A DNA stretch of 64,000 nucleotides from Cephalopachus bancanus (taxonomy: Eukaryota > Chordata > Mammalia > Primates > Tarsiidae): positions 7,428,501 through 7,492,500 of the forward strand of contig JAPVLO010000056.1 of the NCBI GenBank assembly GCA_027257055.1, written 5' to 3'. The translations under genes and the position numbers were made by a program. Shown here one piece after another: positions 1 to 10,869 of the stretch. The notes below the pieces were generated by a model. That model made no database searches and was not told the DNA's origin. It saw only the letters and a program-made list of their open reading frames with translations. The stretch's first letter is position 1, and each line of letters opens with the position of its first letter.

Positions 1-76
1 GATTGATGTTGCAGTGGCTGAGTGTGCTACTGCATTCTAGTCCAGGTGACGGAGTGAGACTCTGGCTCAGAAAAAA
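1..76 (+). mobile_element. Alu right-arm end, cut by the window edge
   Basis: CACTGCACTCCAG-like word (TACTGCATTCTAG), GTGACGGAGTGAGACTC and an A run mark the end of a sense Alu. Confidence 0.8.
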
Positions 77-482
77 CGCATTCTCTTTCATCTTATAAAT
101 TTTGGTACATTTTTTACCAGATTGCTTGCACATAAGAACTTTCTGTAAGACTCCTATTTAGAACACTTAAAATTGATGTCTTCTTATATAGAGTTATTTC
201 TTTATTCAGAAAATTCTCCTGAAAATAGGTAAGCAGGTGTGTGATTCATGAATTTGCTAATGGTTCTCCATGATATGGGCAGATTAAGTGATAACAATAT
301 ACAGCCATCAATTTTGTTACAACTTTATATATGGCAGTAATTAACTTATTGGCTTTTTTAGCTAAAAGGTCATAAAGTACGTTTATTCAGACTATGATAT
401 TAGTGCCCAAAAGTCTATTCCTGTTTCTTCCACCAATTGTAATCTTGTGTATCAGAAAATTGAGCTTTCAAATGGAAGGAGA

Positions 483-655
483 CCTTTGCCTTACTAGACT
501 CTGGTGTGGTCATGTGTTCTCTGAGCTTTGGCTGTCGCCATAGTTCCTGGCTTTGGCCCCCTTCCCTGTCTGGGGGAGGTGAATTTCTCTGTCTCTCTCT
601 CTCTCTTTCATTTACTTTTGAAATAAACTATATTTTCTCATCTAAAAATAAAATA
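483..655 (+). mobile_element. Retroposed LTR transcript fragment (R region with poly(A))
   Basis: This 173-bp insert is flanked by a perfect 13-bp duplication AAATGGAAGGAGA (470-482 and 656-668). It matches the 3' part of the LTR seen at 26573-28193 and 53610-53885. It begins near CTAGACTCTGGTGTGG, carries AATAAA at 622-627, and ends about 15 nt later in an A-rich tail. Such a structure (direct repeats, poly(A), short RNA-like unit) indicates copying of an LTR RNA by L1 machinery, not a solo LTR from recombination. No coding sequence. Confidence 0.8.
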
Positions 656-887
656 AAATGGAAGGAGATTAGGATTTTAATTTTTGCCAAGAGATTTGAG
701 AATTTGAATAAATGCTAATATCAGTATATAGTGTTCACTAGCTGGTGGAAGCCTAATATCTTTATGTTCATCTTAGCTGATTGGTTTATAGAATTTAGGA
801 TATAAAATGTGATAGGTATTGACATAATGTTTACATATAGTAGTACATAGAGTGGCAGAGTAACTCTGTGTTATGTCTACTATTTTA

Positions 888-1194
888 TTTTATTTTATTT
901 ATTTATTTATTTATTTTTTTGAGTTGAAGTCTCACTCTGTCGTCCAGACTGGAGTGCAGTGGCCGCTCCCGGCCACCACAGCCTTGACCTGCTGGGCTCA
1001 GGCGATCCTTCCGCCTCAGCCTTCCAAGTAGCCGGAACTACAGGCATGCGTTACCACGCCCGGCTGATTTTTTGATTTATTGTAGAGATGAGGTCTCACT
1101 GCCCAGGCGGGTCTCGAACCCGCGGGCTCAGGCAATCCACTCACCTCAGCCTCCCAAAGGCGTGGGATTACAGGCTGAGCCACCGAGTCCGGCT
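888..1194 (-). mobile_element. Alu, reverse, deletion subfamily
   Basis: A full-length Alu is flanked by TGTCTACTATTTTA (874-887 and 1195-1208). It lacks the CAAGTTG-type left-arm segment (CACTGCCCAGGCGGG) and has CCCAAAGGCGTGGG. Confidence 0.92.
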
Positions 1195-1208
1195 TGTCTA
1201 CTATTTTA

Positions 1209-3009
1209 TACTAGGGCAACATTATATAGTCAAGTACAAAACTGTGCTATTTCCAGGATCTATAGTTATGTACTACGAGTTATAATACAGTTTGACTTTA
1301 ATGATCAAGGCATCGAATAACATGGCCACCAGAATCTGACTTGCTCTTTCATCTTATTTATTTATTCGTTTGTTTGTTTGTTTATAGCTCTTTGGGTCCG
1401 GTTTACCCATGTAAGATATTGGTACTAGGTGACACGCAATCTACAACTAACAGTAGTATCCATAGTCTTGCCGATATATGATATAGTTTACAGTGGAACC
1501 AATCACACAGTTGCATTTAAAGGTTACTTTTTGCTTAGTGGAACTTAGGGGAATGGATAAAGGCTACTTTTTGCCCATCCCTGATTCCTATCCACATTTA
1601 TTTTTCTTAACATCAAAGTACTGTAAGCTCCAGATTTCTTTTCACAGAGGATTTGCGTCCTTTCCCTCTGTGGGAAAGTTCTGTGTCCTTTAAATCATTT
1701 TAAGCCACTTCATTTGAAAAATAATTCTTCGTGGTGTGTTCATGGAGTGGATTGATTGTGGCTACTGGGGAAATTCTCTCATGGCTTAAATATTGCTTTT
1801 CAAGCCTGCGAAGTGGGTGAATGGCGGGAGCCCGCTCCTGGTGTGTGGAGTCTGTGGTGTGCTCAGGAGGAATACTGACTTCCAAAAACCTCAGTGCAGC
1901 AAGACGAAAGGCGTCAGGAGACCAGAAGCCACTTAATAAGAGATCAAAGAGGCTGTGTGTATATCAGCTTGAAATCCAGATAGTACAGATCAAAAGCTTG
2001 CCTTAGCGAGGCAGCTGCAGGCGAATGAAGTTAGCAGGAGGCCTCAGAGATCTTAAGTCAGGCCCGATGTTGAACTTTGCAGGGATTTCATGGCTCTGGA
2101 ATACGAATTTGGCCAAAAACCTCATTGTGTCTAATGGGGGCGAAAGAATAACGGGCAAGCGGCAAATGCTTGTCAGCTGGAGGGTGCTTTGGCTTAGGAT
2201 AGCTTTCCTTTGAGCAAATGTTTATCCATGACTCATTCTGCTTCATGCTAGAAGGCATTGCCGAGAAGGAGAGAATCCTGAAAGTGATACATCTGCTGTG
2301 TTACCTTTGGTGAGTATTTCAGAAATGGCCCAACTATAAAGAGTAATGCTTATAGAATGACCACGGAGAGCTAAACTGTGGGCATAACGGTACTCAGCTT
2401 TACGGCAGGACCTGGTAATCACATCTATCCAGCGAAGTACTCAAGGTAGTCCAGGAAGTTAGTGGGTGTCAGTCTGGCTGTGCAGTGGTGTCTCCCATGT
2501 AATTAAAAACAGAACAGCAACTACCCGAAAAGAAAAAAAAGGAAGGGTTGATCTAAAGAGGAAATTCAGTCTTCAGAGATGTTTCATCACCCGTCTTCTC
2601 CTACCTCTGGATGTGGGTGTGCTTTGAAAATTCCCTCTTGCTTCTGATGTCAGCATTGAGAACCACAGTGGTAGATGAAAGCTATGACCCTTCCTAGGGT
2701 ATGGCAGAACTAGTGAATCAAATTAACAGACAGGTTTTGGGAATCTGTTTTTCTCAAGATGTGGTGATTTCTACTGCTCAACCCTGGGTGTGGATGGCAT
2801 TTGGAGCCAAGCAGTGATCTGGAGACCACTTCTTTCCCAGTGAGGACCAGGAAGTGGTGCTGCTTCCTTCTGGTACCAAAGGTCTAATTCGTTAGTTATG
2901 CGCCAGAGAGGATTGACTGGCTGATCCTTACACACCATATCTAGGCTTGCATGTAGCCCTTCCCTCTGTGTTTTATTTTAATCAGACATTGCATTTCCCA
3001 GCATACCAC
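1209..3009. other. Intron sequence, nothing recognised
   Basis: No exon, known repeat or RNA gene is recognised here. Short open frames on both strands lack any family signature. Confidence 0.5.
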
Positions 3010-3230
3010 TGTGAACCTATAGTATGGTTAAGAGCACTAGCTTATGGGTCAGAAAGGGTCCACCCATCAAGGTTTGCATTCTGGCTATTATAACACACAC
3101 TGCTGGGACTTTGGCAAGTTGGTTGGTCTTATTTTCGGTTTACTAAAATTGTAATCTCTAAAACAGAAATAATATTTGCCTTATAAAGTTGCACAGTCTA
3201 AATAAAATGATACAAAAGATGCTCATGCTT
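3010..3230 (+). repeat. MIR SINE
   Basis: TGGTTAAGAGCACTAGCTTATG, then TTTGGCAAGTTGG and AAACAGAAATAATATTTGCC follow MIR order. Confidence 0.6.
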
Positions 3231-3306
3231 TCCTCGGAACAAAATCACTGTTACTAGTTACTGGAAAATGGGAATAAAGATCATAGTAATGATAATGAAC
3301 ATTTTG

Positions 3307-3588
3307 TGTTTTTATTGAGTTTGACCCTCACTCTGTCACCCAGGCTAGAGTGCAGTGGGGTGCTCACGGCTACCCCAGCATCAACCTGCTGGGCTCCGGT
3401 GATCCTTCCGTCTCAGCCTCCCAAGGAGCTGGAACTACAAGTATGCGCTACCATGCCCAGCTAATTTTTGATGTATTGTAGAGACAAGATCTCACCAAGT
3501 TGCCCGGGCTGGTCTTGAACTCATGGCAATCTACTAGCGTCGACCTCCCAAAGTGCTGGGATTACAGGATGAGCTACCGAGCCCGGCC
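3307..3588 (-). mobile_element. Alu, reverse
   Basis: Both arms are present from GAGTTTGACCCTCACTCTG to GAGCCCGGCC. Confidence 0.9.
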
Positions 3589-4220
3589 AATGAAGGTTTT
3601 TGAAGATGGAATCTGAGTACAGATTTGCTATGCCTGTTATTCATTCCCACTTTCTAATGATACGAATTAGTATGGAGGATCTAAGGATTTGCAGAGATAT
3701 GCTCCCTTTAAAGATCTTCCATATGACAAATGTTTGCTGGGCATCTCCTATGCCAGGTATTATTCTGGAAATCTAGCAGTTACAAATTAGACAACGTCTC
3801 TGTGGTCATGGAGTTTCAACTCAATTTGGAGTGAGACAGACAGTGGACAAATAGGCATATATTAAAACATAAGAGAACAGACTTGAGAACAGCTCTGTAC
3901 AATACATTATGATTTTAGCCATGGAAGTAAGGCTAAAAGACTCTGGGAATTATTTCTTGGGATCCCAAGAGGCCTCCGAGGGAACTGAGGCCTGCCATGT
4001 GGGCAAACGGGGAAAGGACATTCCAGGCCCAGTGGACTCAGTTAGTCCTGATTCCGTGTCTTTATTTTCTTTAGTAACAGGATTGTTCAGTATCTTTCTA
4101 AACTTTCAAATTTTACTTCTTTCAATGAAAAATCCCTTGAAAAACTTTGTGTTCTAATTTTTTATTTGGAAAACATGACTGCATGGTAAAGTAGCCAACA
4201 ACACACGCTGCTTGTATATT

Positions 4221-4497
4221 GTGACGTCCCCCTTTCTCGTGGCTTCACGATCCGTGGCTTCAGCTACCAATGGTCAACTATGGCCCGAAAATATTAAGAT
4301 ACTTTGACAGAAAAAAAGGAAGACCATGCTCCCATAAATTTTATTAGAATATATTGCTATAGTTGCTCCTTTTAAATTATTATTCATTTATTACTGTGCC
4401 TAATTTGTGACTTAAACTATATCAACAATATGTATATATAGGAAAAAAGCATAGCACATATGGAGTACTGCCTGTGGTTTTAGATATTCACTGGCGG
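4221..4497 (-). mobile_element. Tigger/MER2-like DNA transposon remnant
   Basis: Minus-strand words such as AGTGAATATCTAAAACCACAGG and the GCCACGAGAAAGGGGGACG end resemble short Tigger-derived elements. The same unit occurs in sense at 44405-44590 (CCAGTGGATACCTGAAACC). Confidence 0.5.
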
Positions 4498-4529
4498 AGT
4501 GTCACTGTACCCTGTGTCAGGCATTATTT

Positions 4530-4625
4530 ATTTATTTATTTGTTTTGAGTTGGAGTCTCACTCTGTCGCCCAGACTGGAGTGCAGTGGCCACTCCTGGCC
4601 ACCGCAGCCTCGACCTGCTGGGCTC
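4530..4625 (-). mobile_element. Truncated Alu, reverse
   Basis: Only the right-arm end is present (GAGTTGGAGTCTC through GACCTGCTGGGCTCC). It then passes directly into L1-derived sequence. Confidence 0.85.
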
Positions 4626-4860
4626 CTCCCCCTCCTCCCCCTCCTCCCCCCCCCTCCTCTCACTACTGTCAATCCTTTTCTTACAGTATTATGATAATTG
4701 TTCAAGGTTCGCTTATGAGTGATAACATGTGATACTCAGTTCTTTGTTTCTGTGATACATCACTCAGTATTATAGACTCTAAGTCCATCCAGGTTGCTGT
4801 GAAGTTTGTGCTTTTGTCCTTCTTTATGGCTGTGTAATTTTCCATCATGTCAGATTATTC
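4625..4860 (-). mobile_element. L1 3' UTR fragment, reverse orientation, fused to a truncated Alu
   Basis: The CCT/C-rich run at 4625-4660 is the complement of the L1 3' UTR polypurine tract. It is followed by GTGATAACATGTGATACTC and TATGGCTGTGTAATTTTCCAT words of an L1 3' end. The Alu at 4530-4625 stops abruptly at this junction. Confidence 0.75.
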
Positions 4861-5459
4861 TGGAAGGTTTATAATCCTTTGTCTTTGTCCTCCCGCCTGG
4901 CCAAAGTTTTTACTAACAAGATCTTTTTTGTTTGTTTATTATCTGAGAATACAAACTATGTGTGTTTACACCTTAACCTTTTTTCCTATACAATTTCAAA
5001 GTTAGCCAAATTTTTATTCTATACTTTGTGTGCTATATACCACAGAGCATTCATTGGTTGACCTTCCAAGAATTTAAAACAAAACAAAACCCTGCAGAAT
5101 CTTTTCTAAAGAATGAAGGGCATCCTGTGACCTTGATGTGCCCATGGTTGTCAGATTCACCCCTAACCTAGAGATGACTCCCATCTTTCATTGTCTGCTC
5201 AGGGAAAGTGAAGGCTGTTCTGAGCCTTTCTTTGTGCATGTGGGAAGTTAGAGGTATCTGGAGAGCATAGATTCAACCCTATGTTTTCATGTGTTAATAT
5301 TTAAGTACAACATCATGAATGGTTTTAGCACGTGATAGCACTGTTGGTCTAAGTCATATATGCTCAGTTGAATGTAGAAAGCAGTAAATGGAATGGAAAT
5401 TATTAACTCCTCAAACCCATGTGTCCTATTAACCTTTTTTCCATCATCATTTTCACAGT

Positions 5460-5650
5460 AATAATAATAATAACAATCATAATGGCATTTATGAACTGAT
5501 TACCGTGAACTTACTAAATGCATTACATGCCTTATCTCATTTATTGCTTTTAACAACTCCGTGAAAACTGTTCTGTAGTTCTTCTTGTTTACAGATGAGA
5601 AATCCAAGTTTCTGCAGTTAAACAACTTGACCAATATAACTCAGCTACTG
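5460..5650 (-). repeat. MIR SINE, reverse
   Basis: CTTATCTCATTTATTGC, then ACAACTCCGTGAAAACTG and TTACAGATGAGAAATCC, is an antisense MIR. It is preceded by a short (AAT)n run. Confidence 0.65.
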
Positions 5651-5839
5651 TTTGTGTTTAGGTTGAGAGTGATTTGTTTGGAAAATTAAAATAAATTACA
5701 AGATCAGTATTTGAAAAGCTTTTAAGTTTTAAATGTTCATATTTTCCCTGCATTATAATAACTTTCAACTCATGTAATTTCTTTTCTGGAAGATAATGGG
5801 GTATTTCTTATTTATAAATTCATTTTCTACAATAAAAAT

Positions 5840-5935
5840 TGTAATAAGATGCACATAACATAAAATTTACCACTTAACTGTCTAAAAACGTACAGTTCAG
5901 TAGTGCTAAGTATATTCACCTTTCAACTAATGTAA
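5840..5935 (-). mobile_element. Old L1M-type fragment, reverse orientation
   Basis: GATGCACATAACATAAAATT and TACAGTTCAGTAGTGCTAAG match the same antisense L1M segment as at 30150-30220. Confidence 0.55.
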
Positions 5936-7199
5936 TTTGAATAGTACTTGAGTACAACTCAACATGTCAACAAGATGATGAGGCTTTTAGACAAAGGATG
6001 TTTGTGTGGTTTAGTTTTCCTTACAACCAGCAAATATCCTGGACCAGGAGTGACTGTTAAACATGTAAACAATGACAGCATGACATAAACTTTTCAAGAG
6101 AATGAAACATGCAAGGAATATATCTAATATACAAGGAAATATCCAATGGGAGACTAGAAGGGATAGGAGAAAAGAAGAGTCTTTAAGAAATGGTTTCCAT
6201 GAGATTCCTGCTTAAATGTTATGGTGCTTAAACTAGGTTTTTAAGGCACTAAGCTTTGTAGAGTGAGATTGTGTGCGTGCTTATGTATTTTTGTTGTTGT
6301 TGTTGTTCTTTAGAATATAGTCTGATCTTTTGGCAAGTTTCTTTGTCCACTTCTCTCCCATTTCACTTTTAATTGCCTTACGCTCTGTGCTTACTGTGCA
6401 GCTCAGGGACTGTTTAGTTCTATGTATGATGAGTGGAAAAATCTATTCTTAATGCCTAATAGTATTTAGGAAGTAATAGGACACAAGGAGCCAGGAACCA
6501 TATCAATTTAATCTATCTTGAGTGGACTGGATGTATCTTGTGGCCACTTACTTTGAACATGATGGTGTTGTGGTAATTGGTATGATTAGTGTAATATTTT
6601 GCTATATTATAAAATAGTTAAAAATGGGGTTAGATTTTAGGTAAGATAACTTGCTCATTATGCATCAGAATCAATTAGTTATTGTCTTGCATTCACTGTA
6701 AATACTTTCATTTCTCTTTCCTAAAAGTAAATGCGTAGCTTATTGGTCAAATCAGGAGAAGCTCTTTTGAAATAATTAATTATACTCCACTGTTGTAAAC
6801 CAGAACTATTATAGTGATTTTAATTCAGCTAATGGTTCCTGACATGTCTTTGTTGCTATCTTAAAATGGCAAAGGGAAAAGAAAAGGTGTTTTAAGCTAC
6901 ATCTTATAAAAAAAGACACAGGTTGTCATATATATTTTGTTGTTGACCGCTTTGTTTTGAAAGTAGAATACCCAGGAAGTTAGTCTTGTGTGTCAGTGGC
7001 CTTTTTATGAATTCTCAAAAGACATAATTAGCTAAAATTATACCATATTTGTGACTGTAGTGTATCTCTTTTTTGTTTCTGATGCAGTGTTTTAAATTAA
7101 CTTCCATCTCTCCCTGCTTTATTGTGGTTTTGTGAATGTTTTGGTAGAAATTAAGGACAAATTTGACTCAAGATATGCCGTCATATTTAGTTATAGGAT
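5936..7199. other. Intron sequence, nothing recognised
   Basis: AT-rich single-copy-looking DNA with a short (TTG)n run near 6290. No feature is supported. The same holds for 3589-4220, 4861-5459 and 7570-8410, apart from the L2 end at 7850. Confidence 0.5.
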
Positions 7200-7335
7200 T
7201 TTAGAGTTCAGGGAAGGCATCATAACTCATGTGTCCAACTTTCTCATTTTACATTTGAGGAAACTGACTCAGAGAAATGAAGACAATGGTGAAGCTGTAC
7301 ACGGCTAGTTGGGCACCAGACTGGGGCTCATAGCT
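7200..7335 (-). repeat. MIR SINE fragment, reverse
   Basis: CATTTTACATTTGAGGAAACTG and GGTGAAGCTGTACACGGCTAG are antisense MIR words. Confidence 0.6.
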
Positions 7336-7520
7336 TGTCTCTTGACTTCTAACCCACATTCACCCTACCATAGTAGGTTAAATGTCTGTCTTCCTTGTCT
7401 CCCGTATGTATCTTTGCCTTCCGTTTTCTGACAGATATTACAATGGAAATTTTAGCTCACGGCAGCTGTGCGTTAGTGTCTGCAGGTCACTGCTTTCCTT
7501 TTCCCTTAAGACGTATGAGT

Positions 7521-7523
<3 letters not shown>

Positions 7524-7569
<46 letters not shown>
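7524..7569. repeat. (GT)n microsatellite
   Basis: About 22 uninterrupted GT units follow ATGAGTTGC. The tract is likely length-polymorphic. Confidence 0.95.
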
Positions 7570-7573
<4 letters not shown>

Positions 7574-7849
7574 GAACCTTTCCTCTGCCTCCCTCTGTAC
7601 CCAGTTTCTTCTTTGACCTACCACAGAATGAAATAGTTGTCTGTTTCCCCTCAAAAATTTATTTAGCTGTTAATTTATTTAGATTTTAACGTAATACTTC
7701 TTAGTTCAAACAATAATGGTCACGTTTAAGAGTGTGCTCTTTGAGAATACGTGGCTACCTGTTGTTTTCTCTCAGTTGATCATTAAAGAGTTGGAACAAT
7801 TCGCTTATCAAATATTACATAGCTAACCGTTCAGCTCATCCGGAAATTG

Positions 7850-7925
7850 CTGTATGTCATCCTTCAAAATTATCTGTGCAACACACCTCCTCTTACTTGA
7901 ATAAATATTTGTTGAATGAAGCTTT
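7850..7925 (+). repeat. L2 3' end fragment
   Basis: AATAAATATTTGTTGAATGAA is the typical L2 end. Confidence 0.55.
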
Positions 7926-8424
7926 AAAGCCCAGTTCTGTACTGATATGAACTACAACACTGTATTAATTGGTTGGTAGATTGTTTCCTTATGCTTGTGG
8001 AGTCCTTTCTAGATCAGAGTTGATTGAAGTGTTTTGAGAGTTCTTCCTTGGAAATATTTCATCCTTGGTGAAGGACTTCTATAATCCAGCTGTGGTGAAC
8101 TTTACAATTTTGGTGTGGGGAACTATACAACACAGCACAGAACTTTAATGACATAAAATTAAGACCCTATGAATTAACCATATTTCCTCTCATGAGTTCA
8201 GTAGGCCAATTTTATATTTTAATACACCCATTCCGCATAATCAAAGGTAAAATAATTTATAGACTACATTTTTTACCTGAAATAACCTGTGGTCCACCTC
8301 TTTGTTATCCTGCTGAGTGGTCTTTAAATTCCTGTCCTATTACTTAATGTTTATAAAAGTTGGAGTGTTATATCCAGAATAGATTTTTAAAAAACGAACC
8401 CAAAAGATATATTTTTATTTTATT

Positions 8425-8728
8425 TTATTTATTTTTTTTATTTTTTATTTTTTTTGAGTTGGAGTCTCACTCTGTCGCCCAGACTGGAGTGCAGTGGCCG
8501 CTCCCGGCCACCGCAGCCTCGACCTGGTGGGCTCCGGCGATCCTTCCGCCTCAGCCTTCCGAGTAGCCGGAATTACAGGCGCTTGCTACCACGCCCAGCT
8601 GATTTTTTGATTTATTGTAGAGATGAGGTCTTGCCTGCCCAGGCGGGTCTCGAACCCGCGGGCTCAGGCAATCCACTCACCTCAGCCTCCCAAAGGCGCG
8701 GGATTACAGGCTGAGCCACCGAGCCCGG
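8425..8728 (-). mobile_element. Alu, reverse, deletion subfamily
   Basis: It is very close to the local consensus. It has CTTGCCTGCCCAGGCGGG and CCCAAAGGCGCGGG, with an intact B-box complement GGTCTCGAACCC. Confidence 0.93.
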
Positions 8729-8909
8729 CTTATATTTTTATTTTAAATGTTACACTTTGATTTTTGTTTTTCTTTATTGAGATAATACTGCAAAGCATTT
8801 AGATATTAAATATCAGAACAGTTCTTAGTGTGTATCACTCCTCTTGTTTTCAGAAATTGCTTTATTTGCCAATTTGTTAAGTGTGGCCACTTTTCTTCTT
8901 GTTAATGAC

Positions 8910-9189
8910 TTTTTATTTTTATTTTTTGAGTTGGAGTCTCACTCTGTCGCCCAGACTGGAGTGCAGTGGCTGCTCCCGGCCACCGCAGCCTCGACCTGCT
9001 GGGCTCCGGCAATCCTTCTGGCTCAGCCTTCCAAGTAGCTGGAACTACAGGCGCGCGCTACCATGCCTGGCTAATTTTTTTTGATTTATTGTAGAGATGA
9101 GAGCTCGCCAAATTGCCCATGGGGTCAGGCTAACCACTCACTTCAGCCTCCCAAATCACGGAATTACAGGCTGAGCCACCGAGCCCAGC
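8910..9189 (-). mobile_element. Alu, reverse
   Basis: Both arms run from GAGTTGGAGTCTC to GAGCCCAGCT, with internal deletions in the left arm (CAAATTGCCCATGGGGTC). A second Alu follows directly. Confidence 0.9.
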
Positions 9190-9193
9190 TGAC

Positions 9194-9475
9194 TTTTTTT
9201 TTTCTGAATCAGTTTCACTCTGTTGCCCAGTGGTAAGATCACAGCTCACCGCAGCCTCAATCTCCTGGGCTCAGGCGATCCTTTTTCATCATCCTCCTCG
9301 GTAGCTGGGACTACAGGTGTGCACCACCACGGCTGGCTAAATTTTAAAAATCATTTTTGTATAGACAGGGTCTCACTATGTTGCCCTGTCAGGCCTTGAA
9401 CTTCTGGGCTCAAGCGATCCTCCCACCTCGGCCTCCCAAAGTGCTGGGATTACAGGTGTGAGCCAACTCGCCCGG
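9194..9475 (-). mobile_element. Alu, reverse, older J-like type
   Basis: GATCACAGCTCACCGCAGCC, CTTGAACTTCTGGGCTC and AAGTGCTGGGATTAC indicate an older subfamily than its neighbour. Confidence 0.88.
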
Positions 9476-9501
9476 TCATTGTGCATGACTTCTTTTCCTC
9501 T

Positions 9502-9726
9502 TTATGTCACATTCTCTTCATGCCAGTCCACTGAGTGTGCCATGGTTGCTTGCATGAATTTATAGTTTAGGTCTTGAAGCAACTCCACGGCTAACCTCTC
9601 CACATCTTCTAGTTGATTATCTTCATATTTCTGCGGAGTTGCCTTCCCTCTCCCCAGGTGCTGCCCCTGCATCCTGCTTTGGTTTATGTGAAATCTGGTC
9701 CCTTTGATCTTTGGGAATGTACACAA
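9502..9726 (-). other. Unassigned 74-codon open reading frame, antisense to PATJ
   Basis: It lies just beyond an old Alu. The translation contains KYEDNQLEDVERLAVELLQD, which looks more like ordinary amphipathic protein than random intron. I cannot name a parent gene, and no promoter, tail or duplication delimits it. It could be an exon-derived pseudogene fragment or chance. Confidence 0.25.
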
Positions 9727-10084
9727 ATATTCATATAATACATTTTATAGACACTTCAGAAACTTTGAATCCCATCCATTTGAGCATAATGATTATCACA
9801 TGTTTGGATTTGTTCACGTAAAGGTGTTCTTATGTTCACCAAATGAATGGATGCTTGAGAAAGTAAGTACGCGTTAAAATTTGGCAAGCGCATGCATGTT
9901 TTACCTGTATGTGGAGTCATGCTGCACATTCTGTGCTCTCTACCTTTTCATCTGCTGGGTACTGAAATAGAAACCTCAGTGGCCAACTGTGATATTCAAG
10001 GAATTCAGTTTTATACTCTTTGGGAAGGTGATAAATATATCTTCTAACATATTTGTCTTCTTTCAACATTCATTCATTTAGCAA

Positions 10085-10325
10085 ATACCTTAAGGTGAGA
10101 AGCAGCAGTGTGACTGAAAACACACACTCTGGAATCTACCTGACTGGTTTCACTTCTGGCTCTGCCATGAATTAACTATGTGCTTTGGCTAAGTTATTTA
10201 ATTCTGCCCTTTCTTTGTTTCCTCATCTGGAAAGTGGTGATGATAATGGTGCCTACCTTATGGTGGTGTGGAATTAGATAAGATTCTTGCGTAGCAAGAA
10301 CTCTATGCGTTAATAGTTGTTGTTA
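10085..10325 (+). repeat. MIR SINE, nearly full length
   Basis: The words CTGGCTCTGCCATGAATTAAC, GGCTAAGTTATTTAATTC and TTTCCTCATCTGGAAAGTGG follow MIR order closely. Confidence 0.8.
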
Positions 10326-10327
10326 TT

Positions 10328-10648
10328 CGGCCAGGTGCGGTGGCTCATGCCTATAATCCCAGCACTTTGGGAGGCTAAGTTGAGAGAATTGCCTGAGCCC
10401 ACGGGTTCGAGACCAGCCTGGGCAACTTGGTGAGCCCTCATCTCTATGATAAATTAAAAAGAAAAAAAAATTAACTGGGCATAGTGGTGCATGCCTCTGG
10501 TTCCAGCTACTTGGAAGGCTGAAGCAGAAGGATCACTTGAGCTCAGCAGGTCAAGGCTGCGGTGGCCGTGAACATGCCACTGCACTCTAGCCTGGGTGAC
10601 AGAGTAAGACTTCAACTCAAAAAAATAAAATAAAAAATAAAGAAAAGA
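10328..10648 (+). mobile_element. Alu, sense
   Basis: GGCCAGGTGCGGTGGCTCATG through an (AAAAT)n tail. Confidence 0.93.
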
Positions 10649-10869
10649 AAAATTAGGAATCCACATGTCTACAATAGCATATGAGTCCAACAGTTATTAT
10701 TCATACATGATGGGATGTGCCTTTTGTGCTTGTAGTCCAGCAAGGAGAGAGAAACCGAATAGATTGTCATCGATGTTTCAGCTACTCTTCTGGCCCTCAC
10801 TGTGGTAGGCCTACCAAGTGAGTGGATTCCTGAGAAAGTAAATGTATGGGAATAAAGCAACAAATAACC

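Noticed and set aside
1800..2500. Possible RNA gene or retropseudogene in a GC-richer stretch
   Set aside because: No known RNA, coding signature, tail or duplication could be identified.
7382..7636. Open frame with a long alternating Val-Cys run
   Set aside because: It is translation of the (GT)n microsatellite.
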